Shown here one piece after another: positions 24,568 through 32,520 of a DNA stretch of 37,123 bases. This stretch comes from an uncultured Mucilaginibacter sp. (GTDB lineage: Bacteria; Bacteroidota; Bacteroidia; Sphingobacteriales; Sphingobacteriaceae). The notes under the pieces are model-generated. The model ran no database searches. It was not told where the DNA came from and worked only from the letters and a program-made list of their open reading frames with translations. The stretch spans positions 1 through 37,123 of the forward strand of contig CAIWRU010000023.1 in assembly GCA_903915155.1 (NCBI GenBank), given 5' to 3'. Made by a program: the position numbers and the translations under genes. Every line of letters begins with the position of its first letter. The stretch's first letter is position 1.

Positions 24568-24730
24568 ATTTCGGATTTCGAATGTTCGATTTCGAATTTA
24601 TTTACAAATAACGGAGGTATATCTCGGCTTTATTTAAAAATATAGTTCGATTAATTCGGACTTATTTGGATAATTCAGCTACTATTCCAACAAATTAAAA
24701 ATTCGAAATCGAACATTCGAAATCCGAAAT
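24568..24730. repeat. 32-bp perfect inverted repeat between the MacB-like gene and gltX
   Basis: Arms at 24568-24599 and 24699-24730 are exact reverse complements (ATTTCGGATTTCGAATGTTC..., GATTTCGAATTT at the inner end) separated by 99 bp. The outer end of the right arm is 8 bp from the stop codon of the downstream-encoded permease gene (24736), the outer end of the left arm 15 bp from the gltX -7 box. Nothing coding lies between the arms. Confidence 0.8.
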
Positions 24731-24735
24731 TACTA

Positions 24736-27102
24736 TCATTCCGTTCTCAAACTCTTTATGGGGTTTACGATAGCCGCTTTGACCGATTCATAGCTAACCG
24801 TAATCCAGGCGATGCTTAATGCTGCCACCGAGGCTATGAAGAATATGACCCAGCTAACAGTGATATGATAGGCAAAACCTGCTAACCAACTGTTTACTGC
24901 GTACCATGAAAGTGGTATGGCGATAACTATAGCGATCAGTATCAACCTGGTGATACCGGAGGATAATAGATAGACGAGGTTTAACACGGATGCACCTAAT
25001 ACTTTCCTCACGCCAATTTCCTTGGTACGCTGCTCGGCCATAAAAGCGGATAAACCATATAAGCCCAGGCAGGATATAAAAATACCCAGGATGGCAAACA
25101 GGTTAAAAATGTTGCCCATCTGTTGTTCGCCTTTATAAAGGTTAGCCAGATCCTGGTCAAGAAAATCAAATTTGAAGGGGTAAGCCGGGTTAAGCTCCTG
25201 GCTAATTGCTGTTAAAGCTTGTATAGTAGCGTTGGTTTTGCCGGGCAATGTTCTTACTACCGTATAACCACCTATCCTATTAAAATTCATCACCAATGGC
25301 TCTATAGCCTGCTGAACCGGTTTAAAGTTAAAGTCTTTTACAACCCCAATGATAGTGCCCTTGTTACCCCAAAGCGTTAATGATTTACCTACTGCGGTTT
25401 TAGCATTTAAACCCATAATTCCCGCCATTTTTTCATTTATCATATAGCTGGATGAATCGGTTTTAAATTCTCTTGAAAAACTGCGCCCTGCTGCCAACTT
25501 CATCCTGAATGTATGGGTAAAATCCTCGTTTACACCCATAACCGGGAAAGGCATTTGCGAATGGGGATCTTTGCCATCCCAGTTTACACTAACGGTCCAG
25601 CCCCCCAGGTTGTCGGGCACGTCGGTAATTATCGTAAAGTCACTGGTGAGCGGGTTTTGTTTCAATTCATTTTTAAATGCTTGCTGCTTGCCCCAGATGT
25701 CGCCTGTCATCGGCATATACAACAGGTTGGCCTTTTCGAAACCGGGGTTTCTGTCCCTGATAAATTTAAGCTGATTATAAATAACAACTGTTCCTACGAG
25801 CAATACAATAGATACCATGAATTGGGTTACGACCAAAGCGTTGCGGAACAACAGGTTACCACCCATTGATTTTACATTTCCCTTGAGCACTTTAACAGGA
25901 TTAAAGCCGGAAAGAAACAATGCAGGATAGCTGCCGGAGATAAGCCCGGTAAACAATGCAATGCAAAAAAGGCTTAACCAAAGCTGCACGTTGGAAAAAT
26001 CGAGGGTAAGTTTACGTGTTGCAAGCTCGTTAAACACCGGCAGGAACAGGCGGACCAATAAAACTGCAAGCAATAAGGCCAGGAAAGAAATAAATACTGA
26101 TTCGCTTAAAAACTGGATGATCAACTGCCCCCGTACAGCGCCCGCCACTTTGCGTAAGCCAATTTCTTTAGCCCTCCGGGCCGAACGCGCAGTTGCCAGG
26201 TTCATAAAATTGATACAAGCTACAACAAGTATCAAAATAGCTACTATAAAAAATATACTTACATATTGCGCATTACCGTGCCCCGGCTCATCACCCTGTT
26301 CTTGCGGGGAGAGGTGAATTTTGGTTAAAGGCTGCAATTGGAATGTGGCCTTCATATCGGGAGAATGCTTATGAAATATTTGGTTCATTTGCTTCTCCAG
26401 GCTTAATAAATTGGCGGCAGAAGGGTTAAAACTCTTGTCTAATTGTAAATAGTCGTAAAAATTAAAATTAGTCCATACGCTATTTTTTAAATCATCATTA
26501 GTCCTGGCTAATGAGGCCATTGGAAGAACAAAGTCAAACTGAAGATCGGAATTACCAGGTACGTTTGCCAAAACGCCTGTTACAACAGTATTTTCCTTAT
26601 TGTCTTTTCTTATTACCTTGCCAATAGGGTCTTCATTTCCAAAGTATTTGGTTGCCATTTCCTGTGTTATTAAAATGGCATCTACCTGTTTTAAAGCCGT
26701 GGCGCGGTCGCCCTTTACCAACGGATATGAAAAAACATCCATAAAACTCGCATCTGCATAAAACACACGTTCTTCTTCAAACTTTTTGTTCCCCGTTTCC
26801 AGTAATGTAGTATTGGCCGGTTGTATGCGGACCGTGTTTGTAATAACCGGTAATTCCGACTGTAATCCTCCAGGCATACCTGCAGGGGTTCCCACTGTTT
26901 TAGAATCGACCAGGTTGCAGCTTATCCGATATATCTGGCCCGCATTTTTATGGAATTTGTCGTAACTTAATTCATTTTGTACCCAAAGAAAAATCAGGAT
27001 ACTTGATGCCAGGCCTATGGCTAAACCGGTTATATTAATAATAGAGTAAGCTTTATCCTTTATGATATTCCTGTAAGCCAGTTTAAAATAAGTTTTGAAC
27101 AT
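24736..27102 (-). CDS. MacB/FtsX-family ABC transporter permease
   Basis: 788 residues. FKTYFKLAYRNIIKDKAYSI and a first membrane helix (about 21-42) start the family's two-half layout. The first half has a periplasmic MacB core domain (about 45-275, with EERVFYADASFMDVFSYPLV) and a three-helix FtsX block (about 280-420, ARSARRAKEIGLRKVAGAVR). A second half repeats this: a helix at about 433-455, a periplasmic part, then EQRTKEIGVRKVLGASVLNL and helices to about 770. No ATPase is fused or adjacent, so it must borrow one in trans. Such proteins are abundant in Bacteroidota and often near two-component genes. Cargo unknown. Start ATG at 27100-27102. Convergent with nothing: gltX lies downstream on the same strand. 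Confidence 0.9.
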   Translation of the reverse strand: MFKTYFKLAYRNIIKDKAYSIINITGLAIGLASSILIFLWVQNELSYDKFHKNAGQIYRISCNLVDSKTVGTPAGMPGGLQSELPVITNTVRIQPANTTLLETGNKKFEEERVFYADASFMDVFSYPLVKGDRATALKQVDAILITQEMATKYFGNEDPIGKVIRKDNKENTVVTGVLANVPGNSDLQFDFVLPMASLARTNDDLKNSVWTNFNFYDYLQLDKSFNPSAANLLSLEKQMNQIFHKHSPDMKATFQLQPLTKIHLSPQEQGDEPGHGNAQYVSIFFIVAILILVVACINFMNLATARSARRAKEIGLRKVAGAVRGQLIIQFLSESVFISFLALLLAVLLVRLFLPVFNELATRKLTLDFSNVQLWLSLFCIALFTGLISGSYPALFLSGFNPVKVLKGNVKSMGGNLLFRNALVVTQFMVSIVLLVGTVVIYNQLKFIRDRNPGFEKANLLYMPMTGDIWGKQQAFKNELKQNPLTSDFTIITDVPDNLGGWTVSVNWDGKDPHSQMPFPVMGVNEDFTHTFRMKLAAGRSFSREFKTDSSSYMINEKMAGIMGLNAKTAVGKSLTLWGNKGTIIGVVKDFNFKPVQQAIEPLVMNFNRIGGYTVVRTLPGKTNATIQALTAISQELNPAYPFKFDFLDQDLANLYKGEQQMGNIFNLFAILGIFISCLGLYGLSAFMAEQRTKEIGVRKVLGASVLNLVYLLSSGITRLILIAIVIAIPLSWYAVNSWLAGFAYHITVSWVIFFIASVAALSIAWITVSYESVKAAIVNPIKSLRTE

Positions 27103-27402
27103 GGTGGTGCTATTTTAATGTAAATATCAACATAGTATTTAAAATCCATGCCATATAATTAACTTACTGATAGTGAAAAACTTACGAGTATAACTTTATA
27201 AATACCGTACGGAAACGTTACAGCGGGTGTGCGGTTTCATGAATGCTGCTATACGGAACCTCACCCAACTTCCTTCTTTAAAATATCGAACCCCGAATAA
27301 AGAATGATAAATATCGAAGTACTTGTTTTACTTCATCATTCGTTATTGGACATTCAGCGTTCGATATTCAAATTAAAAAATTCGTAATTTACGGCCTCAT
27401 TT
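27103..27402. other. Divergent intergenic region between the MacB-like permease and the histidine kinase
   Basis: 300 bp. The part nearest the permease (27103-27200) is AT-rich with no TAnnTTTG box. The middle has ACCGTACGGA (palindrome CCGTACGG, 27209-27216) followed by GGAAAC-N16-GGTTTC, a possible operator. The right part holds the 85-bp repeat 27283-27367. No gene is seen. Confidence 0.4.
27283..27367. repeat. 85-bp palindromic repeat, copy 1 (left of the kinase-DinB pair)
   Basis: Ends ATATCGAAC / GTTCGATAT are inverted, with degenerate complementarity along the arms. The inner part TTTTACTTCATCATTCGTTA (then TTGGA) is shared base for base with copy 2 at 29122-29203. A third-party family of ATATCGAACxxxGAATxTC repeats is common in this phylum. 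Confidence 0.75.
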
Positions 27403-28626
27403 ATGAACCCATACCAACAGAAAAAACGCTGGAAATACATACTGATAGCTTTTGCAGTAATAATTGCAAGCGGATCGCTGTTATACACCAGTTACCTTGT
27501 TAAAAATATTGCCAGATCAGAACGTACCCGGGCGCAGGTATGGGCATTGAGCATGAGGCAGATCACCATTGCCGATGATAACGACTTTTTACAATATGTT
27601 TTCTCGGTGCGCGATAGTTTATTGGTGCCGGCTATTATGGTTGATGAAAAGGGCGATATAAAATATTTCCGTGGCTTGGATCCTACCAAAACCAACATCA
27701 ATATGCCCGGGGCCGACAAAATCAAGGGTTCGCCAAAATACGACCCGGGTTATTTTGCATCGGAACTGGCGTATATGAAAAAGCAGCATGCGCCTATTGA
27801 GCTTACCATGCTGAATACCAAATACCTGGTTTATTACAAGGATTCGGCGCTGTTGCAACAGTTAAAGATATTCCCTTATATACAGCTTACTGTTATCGCT
27901 ATATTTTTGGTGGTGGCTTATACGGCGTTCAACTCATCGCGCAAATCAGAGCAGAACCAGGTTTGGGTGGGGCTGGCGAAGGAAACGGCTCACCAGTTGG
28001 GCACGCCCATATCATCGTTAATGGCGTGGATAGAGCTGATAAAAGATAAGTTCAATGCCGAAAAGGACCCGCTGATGGCCGAAATGGAAAACGATGTAAA
28101 ACGACTGGAGATTATAGCCGACCGTTTTTCGAAAATAGGCTCGAAACCCAAGCTGGAGGAGCATTCGGTTTATGAGGTGATCAAAGATTTTGTTGATTAT
28201 TTTAGCGTGCGGGTAAGTAACAACATCAGCTTTGAAATTACTGGCAACCCTTATTTAAAAGCCGGACTGAATGTGCCTTTATTTGACTGGGTGCTGGAAA
28301 ACCTGCTTAAAAACGCGGTGAACGCCATTGAAGGTCGTGGTAAAATAAAGGTGGAGATAAGCGCAAATAAGGCCAAAAAGAACCAGATACTGATAGACGT
28401 TACCGATACCGGCAAGGGTATACCGCGCTCAAAGTTTGATACGGTATTTCAGCCGGGATATACTACGCGCAAACGTGGCTGGGGATTGGGGCTTTCATTA
28501 ACCAAACGCATTGTGAAAAATTACCACAATGGCGATGTTTTTGTGCGCGACTCGGAACTGGGTAAAGGCACAACGTTCAGGATAACATTAAAAAACATAC
28601 AAAATGATAAAAAAACCGCAGCCTGA
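27403..28626 (+). CDS. Membrane-bound sensor histidine kinase
   Basis: 407 residues. Two membrane helices (about 12-32 and 157-176) enclose a periplasmic sensor of about 120 residues (33-156) with no recognised domain; there is no obvious HAMP domain. The H-box has the phosphoacceptor His197 in KETAHQLGTPISSLMAWIEL. The ATPase domain has the N-box ENLLKNAVNAIEG (299-311), G1 DTGKGI (335-340) and G2 GWGLGLSLTKRIV (359-371). It autophosphorylates and passes phosphate to a response regulator, but none is encoded nearby, so it is an orphan kinase. The DinB gene starts inside its 3' end (23-bp overlap), which implies co-translation. Start ATG 27403; GTAATTTACGG upstream is only a weak promoter match. 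Confidence 0.92.
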   Translation: MNPYQQKKRWKYILIAFAVIIASGSLLYTSYLVKNIARSERTRAQVWALSMRQITIADDNDFLQYVFSVRDSLLVPAIMVDEKGDIKYFRGLDPTKTNINMPGADKIKGSPKYDPGYFASELAYMKKQHAPIELTMLNTKYLVYYKDSALLQQLKIFPYIQLTVIAIFLVVAYTAFNSSRKSEQNQVWVGLAKETAHQLGTPISSLMAWIELIKDKFNAEKDPLMAEMENDVKRLEIIADRFSKIGSKPKLEEHSVYEVIKDFVDYFSVRVSNNISFEITGNPYLKAGLNVPLFDWVLENLLKNAVNAIEGRGKIKVEISANKAKKNQILIDVTDTGKGIPRSKFDTVFQPGYTTRKRGWGLGLSLTKRIVKNYHNGDVFVRDSELGKGTTFRITLKNIQNDKKTAA

Positions 28627-29116
28627 TGAATACCCGGCATACGCGGCCGCTTATGTAGCCAAAGTGCCCGGCGGACCGGTAATGGAAGTACTGGAATATT
28701 TAAAGGAAAGCACTTATAACTTTTTTTCGCGGATGACGGATGAGCAGGGCGATTATGCTTATGCCGAAGGAAAATGGACGCTGAAACAGGTTTTGGGGCA
28801 CATGATAGATACGGAAAGGTTATTCTCGTTCAGGGCGCTGTGTTTTTCGCGCAGGGAACAGCAGGAAATGCCGGGCTTTGAACAGGATGATTATGTAAAC
28901 AATTCGACCTACGATAACCGGAGCATACAAAGCCTGGCTATGGAATTTAAAGCTGTGCGCGAATCGAATTTATTCCTATACCACTCGTTTACCGAAGAGC
29001 AAAGCCTGCTGACTGGTATTGCCAATAAAAATCCTGTTTCGGTCCGCGCGCTGGTGTATATGACCGCCGGGCATGAGCTGTATCATTTGGATCTTATAAA
29101 GGATAAGTATATTTAA
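28604..29116 (+). CDS. DinB-superfamily protein
   Basis: 170 residues, a four-helix-bundle metalloprotein. The metal-binding histidines are at the expected places: His66 in VLGHMIDTERLF, and His157 and His161 in TAGHELYHLDLI. The start of the fold, MEVLEYLKESTYNFFSRM, fits too. Bacteroidota members of this group (DinB_2/YfiT-like) often act as thiol-dependent transferases or dehalogenase-like enzymes with bacillithiol-type cofactors; the reaction here is unknown. It begins inside the kinase gene (overlap 28604-28626), so the two are coupled. Cytoplasmic. Confidence 0.88.
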   Translation: MIKKPQPDEYPAYAAAYVAKVPGGPVMEVLEYLKESTYNFFSRMTDEQGDYAYAEGKWTLKQVLGHMIDTERLFSFRALCFSRREQQEMPGFEQDDYVNNSTYDNRSIQSLAMEFKAVRESNLFLYHSFTEEQSLLTGIANKNPVSVRALVYMTAGHELYHLDLIKDKYI

Positions 29117-29121
29117 AAAGA

Positions 29122-29203
29122 ATATCGAACACTGAATGTCGAACATTGAACATCGAAGTGTTTTTACTTCATCATTCGTTATTGGATATTCGGTGTTCGA
29201 TAT
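29122..29203. repeat. 82-bp palindromic repeat, copy 2 (right of the kinase-DinB pair)
   Basis: ATATCGAAC / GTTCGATAT ends as in copy 1, and the same inner block at 29162-29186 (TTTTACTTCATCATTCGTTA then TTGGA). It begins 6 bp after the DinB stop. Same orientation as copy 1. Confidence 0.75.
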
Positions 29204-29212
29204 TAATTGTAT

Positions 29213-29252
29213 AAAAAAGGCTAAAGGTGTTGAAACATCTTTAGCCTTTTAC
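29213..29252. terminator. Bidirectional rho-independent terminator between DinB and DUF6249 genes
   Basis: Stem AAAAGGCTAAAGGTGT (about 29215-29230) pairs with ACATCTTTAGCCTTTT (about 29235-29250), with A and T tracts on the outer sides. Lying between convergent genes, it can end both transcripts. Confidence 0.75.
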
Positions 29253-29267
29253 CTTTAAGCCTTTACC

Positions 29268-29633
29268 TTATTTTTCCTCTTTATCCAGTATATGCTTTTT
29301 CTCAACAAGGAAGGACGTGAGTAAGCCTAATCCGCCGAAGATGGCTATGAGTGAGAAGAATATCGCGGGTTTGCTGTCGTCGTCGTATCCTGCGAAGCAG
29401 GTGTTCACTAAAACAAACGACAGGAATAAGCCGATACCTGCACCAAGCAGCAACAAGCCCCATTTAAGGTTTTGATAAGGCGCTGAGCGTGGTTTATAGG
29501 TGCGGGGATCCATGCCGCGTTCAATCATTGCCATGCGTTCGCGTTTATGTAAATAAACTATACCAAATATCATTGCAAACATTGAAATTGGAACCAATAT
29601 TGGTATTAAAACGCCTAAACTTTCTGAGTCCAT
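29268..29633 (-). CDS. Small DUF6249-like membrane protein
   Basis: 121 residues. Three hydrophobic segments (about 6-28, 57-78 and 92-112), with a cytoplasmic loop HKRERMAMIERGMDPRTYKP between the first two. This MIERGMDP motif and layout fit the DUF6249 family common in Bacteroidota, whose function is unknown. Inner membrane. The start is the ATG at 29631-29633. Monocistronic. The upstream 530 bp hold no other gene. Confidence 0.75.
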   Translation of the reverse strand: MDSESLGVLIPILVPISMFAMIFGIVYLHKRERMAMIERGMDPRTYKPRSAPYQNLKWGLLLLGAGIGLFLSFVLVNTCFAGYDDDSKPAIFFSLIAIFGGLGLLTSFLVEKKHILDKEEK

Positions 29634-29745
29634 AATATTTTATTTTTTAAAAGTTGATAATTTTTTGTGTGTCAATCACCCTTATTGGTGTATATGTAAG
29701 CTATGACTACGTGGTTTTTGATGAGGTTACAGGGTGGGTGAAAAA

Positions 29746-29894
29746 AATTGTCTGAACCATGATTTAATAGATTTGAGGATTGCCCTGATTATAGTTGCCG
29801 TTATCATGTTAATCTTTTAATCTGTTAAACGGCGTAGCCCTCTTTAACACCTATAAAAACAATTTATTTGTTAAAAATCATGGTTCAGACAATT
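29746..29894. repeat. 20-bp perfect inverted repeat (TGAACCATGATT family)
   Basis: Arms 29746-29765 (AATTGTCTGAACCATGATTT) and 29875-29894 are exact complements, 109 bp apart. The outer arms resemble the GAACCAGGATT arms of the GxxExxY cassette at 4369-4888; here the inner DNA carries no gene. This is the left part of the gene-free stretch 29634-30163. Confidence 0.75.
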
Positions 29895-29924
29895 GCGTTA
29901 GGGACAGCAGTGTATACCGGCCTT

Positions 29925-29998
29925 GCGCCAAATGCCTGCAGGCGTATGAACGGATGGCCCGACCGCTTCTATCAGCGGGGAACGCCCAAGTTTAAAAA
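29925..29998. repeat. GC-rich dispersed repeat (CCTGCAGGCGTATGAACGGA type)
   Basis: Contains TGCCTGCAGGCGTATGAACG, GGATGGCCCGACCGC and GGGGAACGCCC. Its complement shares GGGCGTTCCC, a (T/C)CATACGCC block and CAGGC with 36950-37010, and similar pieces with 3105-3180. Non-coding, though an open frame of 76 codons crosses it. Confidence 0.5.
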
Positions 29999-30098
29999 AG
30001 TTTGCAGTGGGCGGTTGCCGGTTTGCAGTTTGCATCGTACTCATTCACTATTATATATGTATCTAACCGCCCACTGCAAACTGGTAACTGCAAACTGA
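29999..30098. repeat. Inverted repeat with 18-bp perfect ends (GCAGTGGGCGGTT)
   Basis: AGTTTGCAGTGGGCGGTT (29999-30016) and AACCGCCCACTGCAAACT (30065-30082) are exact complements; further GTTTGCAGTTTGC and AACTGCAAACT words surround them. It precedes a weak -7-like box TATCTTTA (30107-30114) for the sigma gene. Confidence 0.7.
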
Positions 30099-30163
30099 AT
30101 AAAGACTATCTTTACAAAAAGGTGTAACCTCAATTAAGGCCGGGTAGTCATAAGCTATATAAT

Positions 30164-30742
30164 ATGCAGAGCAAGCTTTCGGATATTGAGTTAATTGAAC
30201 AAACTTTGGCGGGCGACCAATCGGCATATGCCGACCTGGTTAAACGGCACCAGCGTTTTGTGTTTACCCTGGCCATGCGGTTTATGAAAACCCGTGAGGA
30301 TGCCGAGGAGGTTGCGCAGGATTGCTTTATAAAGGCATATAGGTCGCTTGAATCGTTCCAGGGTGGGTCGAAATTCAGCACATGGCTGTATAGCATTGTT
30401 TATACTACCGCCATGACGGCCCTGCGGAAGAAACGGGTGGATACGGACTCGATTGATGATGAGAATACCTATATCCAAATTGAAAATACGGGCGGGTATG
30501 ATGTTAATAATGTGGAGAATAAATCAAGGTCATTTTATGTGAACCAGGCGATAGCGCAGCTATTGCCCGACGATGCGACCATTATAACCTTGTTTTATAA
30601 AGGCGAGCAATCGCTTGAAGAGATTGCCCAGACTATGGGCATGGAGGCCAATACCGTGAAGGTAAAACTATTCAGGGCGCGCCAGCGTTTGAAAGAGAAG
30701 CTGGAGCGCAATTTAAAGGATGAAGTAAAAGAACTGATATGA
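30164..30742 (+). CDS. ECF-type RNA polymerase sigma factor
   Basis: 192 residues. Region 2 (about 22-88) reads YADLVKRHQRFVFTLAMRFM, DAEEVAQDCFIKAYRSLESF and FSTWLYSIVYTTAMTALRKK; region 4 (about 125-180) is LPDDATIITLFYKGEQSLEE, IAQTMGMEANTVKVKLFRAR and QRLKEKLE. This is the ordinary sigma-70 family ECF layout with no extra domain. It overlaps the next gene by ATGA (30739-30742), the typical coupling of a sigma factor and its anti-sigma partner. The regulon is unknown. Start ATG 30164. Confidence 0.93.
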   Translation: MQSKLSDIELIEQTLAGDQSAYADLVKRHQRFVFTLAMRFMKTREDAEEVAQDCFIKAYRSLESFQGGSKFSTWLYSIVYTTAMTALRKKRVDTDSIDDENTYIQIENTGGYDVNNVENKSRSFYVNQAIAQLLPDDATIITLFYKGEQSLEEIAQTMGMEANTVKVKLFRARQRLKEKLERNLKDEVKELI

Positions 30743-31272
30743 ACACAGTAGAAGAAAAACTCTGGAATTACATAGATGGCAGCTGCCCCGCTGAGGAGCA
30801 GGAGGCCATTCGCCGGTTGATAGAGCAGGATGAGGTGTACCGGCGTAAATACGATGAGCTTTTGGCACTGAACAATGAGTTTGCAGCCATGGAGCTTGAT
30901 GAACCGCCGATGGCGTTCACTTATCATGTAATGGAAGGCATACGCAATGAAGCCGCGCTTAACCCGCTGAAAGCGCGGGTTGATAAACGCATTATACGGG
31001 GGATAGGGCTGTTTTTTGTGCTCAGTATTTCGGTGATGCTGATAATTGCGCTGTCGAGTATACATTGGTCGGCTGCAGCAGCGGCGGGTTCAACGCCTGT
31101 CAAATTTACACTGCCTAATTTTAGCCATTACCTGACGGGCCCTGCCATGCAGATATCTTTATTTTTCGATGTGGTTTTAGCACTGTATTTAGGAGATAGC
31201 TACCTGCGTAAAAAACGTATGCAAAAAGAGGACATGAGTGTTCTGCCTGGTGGACAACAAGGTAAAAACTGA
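30739..31272 (+). CDS. Probable anti-sigma factor (single-gene partner of the ECF sigma factor)
   Basis: 177 residues. The N-terminal cytoplasmic part (1-80: MNTVEEKLWNYIDGSCPAEE ... VYRRKYDELLALNNEFAAME) resembles the anti-sigma helical domain, but has no Zn-binding HXXXCXXC, only one Cys (Cys16). Two hydrophobic segments follow (about 91-113 and 133-152), ending in a short basic tail. It would hold the sigma factor at the inner membrane; this is inferred from the ATGA overlap with the sigma gene and the topology, not from a recognised family. Confidence 0.7.
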   Translation: MNTVEEKLWNYIDGSCPAEEQEAIRRLIEQDEVYRRKYDELLALNNEFAAMELDEPPMAFTYHVMEGIRNEAALNPLKARVDKRIIRGIGLFFVLSISVMLIIALSSIHWSAAAAAGSTPVKFTLPNFSHYLTGPAMQISLFFDVVLALYLGDSYLRKKRMQKEDMSVLPGGQQGKN

Positions 31273-31575
31273 CAGTTTTTGCAGCTTGATGTTCGACTAC
31301 CACAGGGTGGTTAGTGTATATGCAATACTTTTAAAGTACTATATTTCAATCGATTACAAAATATGACAAACAAAATTGGTTTTTGGTACAATAATTGATT
31401 AATGATACGTGAACTGGCATCCTTGCCGGTTTAATTGTGATAAGGTTTAGGTTGAAAGTCTCCCGACGCAAGGTTGGGAGGCTTTTTATTTTTACGGGTA
31501 TTGCGTAACAAATGTTTAACTTCACCGTCATAACAGTTAATAACCACCATCATACACCGTTAAACCCTTATTGTT
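31273..31575. other. Gene-free stretch after the sigma operon, with two adjacent hairpins
   Basis: 303 bp. It holds a hairpin AACTGGCA/TGCCGGTT (31412-31419 and 31424-31431) and the terminator 31456-31493. TATATTTC at about 31339 is a weak -7-like box. No gene and no convincing promoter for the DUF2911 gene are seen. Confidence 0.4.
31456..31493 (+). terminator. Rho-independent terminator after the sigma/anti-sigma operon
   Basis: Stem AAGTCTCCC (31456-31464) / GGGAGGCTT (31476-31484), 11-nt loop, then TTTTTATTTTT. It lies 180 bp after the anti-sigma stop and 80 bp before the DUF2911 gene. Confidence 0.75.
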
Positions 31576-32418
31576 ATGAAAAAACTTTTTTACTTTACAG
31601 TAATGCTAATGGCATGTGCTGTTTTTAACGCCAGCGGGCAGGCCCACATTCCCGGTGCCAGTACCACACAAACTATTTCGCAGGATTTTGGATTGGGCAA
31701 GATCATCGTTACTTATTCGCGGCCGAATGTTAAGGGCCGTAAAATATTTGGCGGTCTGCAACCTTACGGCGAGGTATGGCGCACAGGAGCTAATGCCGCT
31801 ACTACCATTACGTTTACCGAGAATGTACTAATTGAAGGCAACAAAGTACCGGCAGGCGAATATGGCCTGTTTACCATCCCAGGACCTGATGAATGGACCA
31901 TAATACTGAATAAAACATGGAAACAGTGGGGCGCGTACGCCTACAAACAGAGTGACGACCTGTTGCGCTTTAAAGTAAAACCTATGACCATGAGCTGGCC
32001 GATTGAAAGTTTTACCATACAATTTGCCAACTCGGGCACACAAGCTACCGACATGATAATAATGTGGGATAAAACGGTTGTACCTATACACTTTGCAACT
32101 GACGATGACGCGCAGGTAATGCTGAACATTGATACCCTGATGCAGAAAGACCCAAAACAAAATGCATTTGGCTCGATACAGTATTATTATGATAATAATA
32201 AAGATATGAAAAAGGCGCTGGCCTGGGCAATTGATGCCGAAAAAGGCGATCCTAACGCCCCCTATTATGTATTATGGGAAGCCCGTGTACGCCTGAAAAT
32301 GGGTGATAAGCAAGGTGCCATTGCTGCCGCGCAACGTGGTGTGGATTTGGCTAAAGCGGGTAAGGATGATGAATATGTGCGTTTAAACCAAATGGTTTTG
32401 GATAAGGCGAAGGAATAA
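31576..32418 (+). CDS. DUF2911 domain protein, secreted
   Basis: 280 residues with a signal peptide (1-22, NASGQ). The DUF2911 pattern is clear: QDFGLGKIIVTYSRPNVKGR, KIFGGLQPYGEVWRTGANAA, TTITFTENVLIEGNKVPAGE, YGLFTIPGPDEWTIILNKTW. A C-terminal part (about 185-280) has a TPR-like helical pair (NAPYYVLWEARVRLKMGDKQ, GAIAAAQRGVDLAKAGKDDE). The function is unknown; periplasmic or outer-surface. Start ATG 31576. Monocistronic. Confidence 0.88.
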   Translation: MKKLFYFTVMLMACAVFNASGQAHIPGASTTQTISQDFGLGKIIVTYSRPNVKGRKIFGGLQPYGEVWRTGANAATTITFTENVLIEGNKVPAGEYGLFTIPGPDEWTIILNKTWKQWGAYAYKQSDDLLRFKVKPMTMSWPIESFTIQFANSGTQATDMIIMWDKTVVPIHFATDDDAQVMLNIDTLMQKDPKQNAFGSIQYYYDNNKDMKKALAWAIDAEKGDPNAPYYVLWEARVRLKMGDKQGAIAAAQRGVDLAKAGKDDEYVRLNQMVLDKAKE

Positions 32419-32489
32419 GCTAAAAAATAGGTGAAAGGAGAAAGGTAAAAGCTGAAAGGTTTTTACCTTTTTTATACTATCAGCGCGAT

Positions 32490-32520
32490 TTTGTTCCCCC
32501 TTCAGGGGGTTAGGGGGCTA
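32490..32520. repeat. Stop-codon-linked C/G-rich hairpin element (half copy)
   Basis: On the minus strand the reductase stop TAG (32518-32520) is followed with no gap by CCCCCTAACCCCCTGAAGGG, then GGAAC. It pairs CCCCC/GGGGG around TGAA. It is nearly the same as the element at 14685-14716. Confidence 0.65.

Noticed and set aside
27103-27180. Possible sigma-54 promoter (TGGCATG-N4-TT) upstream of the MacB-like permease gene
   Set aside because: The -24 half fits, but the -12 GC is missing (TTAAA instead of TTGCA), so the match is not good enough.
29868-30098. Open frame of 76 codons on the plus strand
   Set aside because: It is made of two dispersed repeats (the right arm of 29746-29894 and the GC-rich repeat 29925-29998) and has no protein-like pattern of its own.
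31346-31531. Open frame of 61 codons on the minus strand in the gap after the sigma operon
   Set aside because: It runs through the terminator hairpin and has no recognisable protein features.
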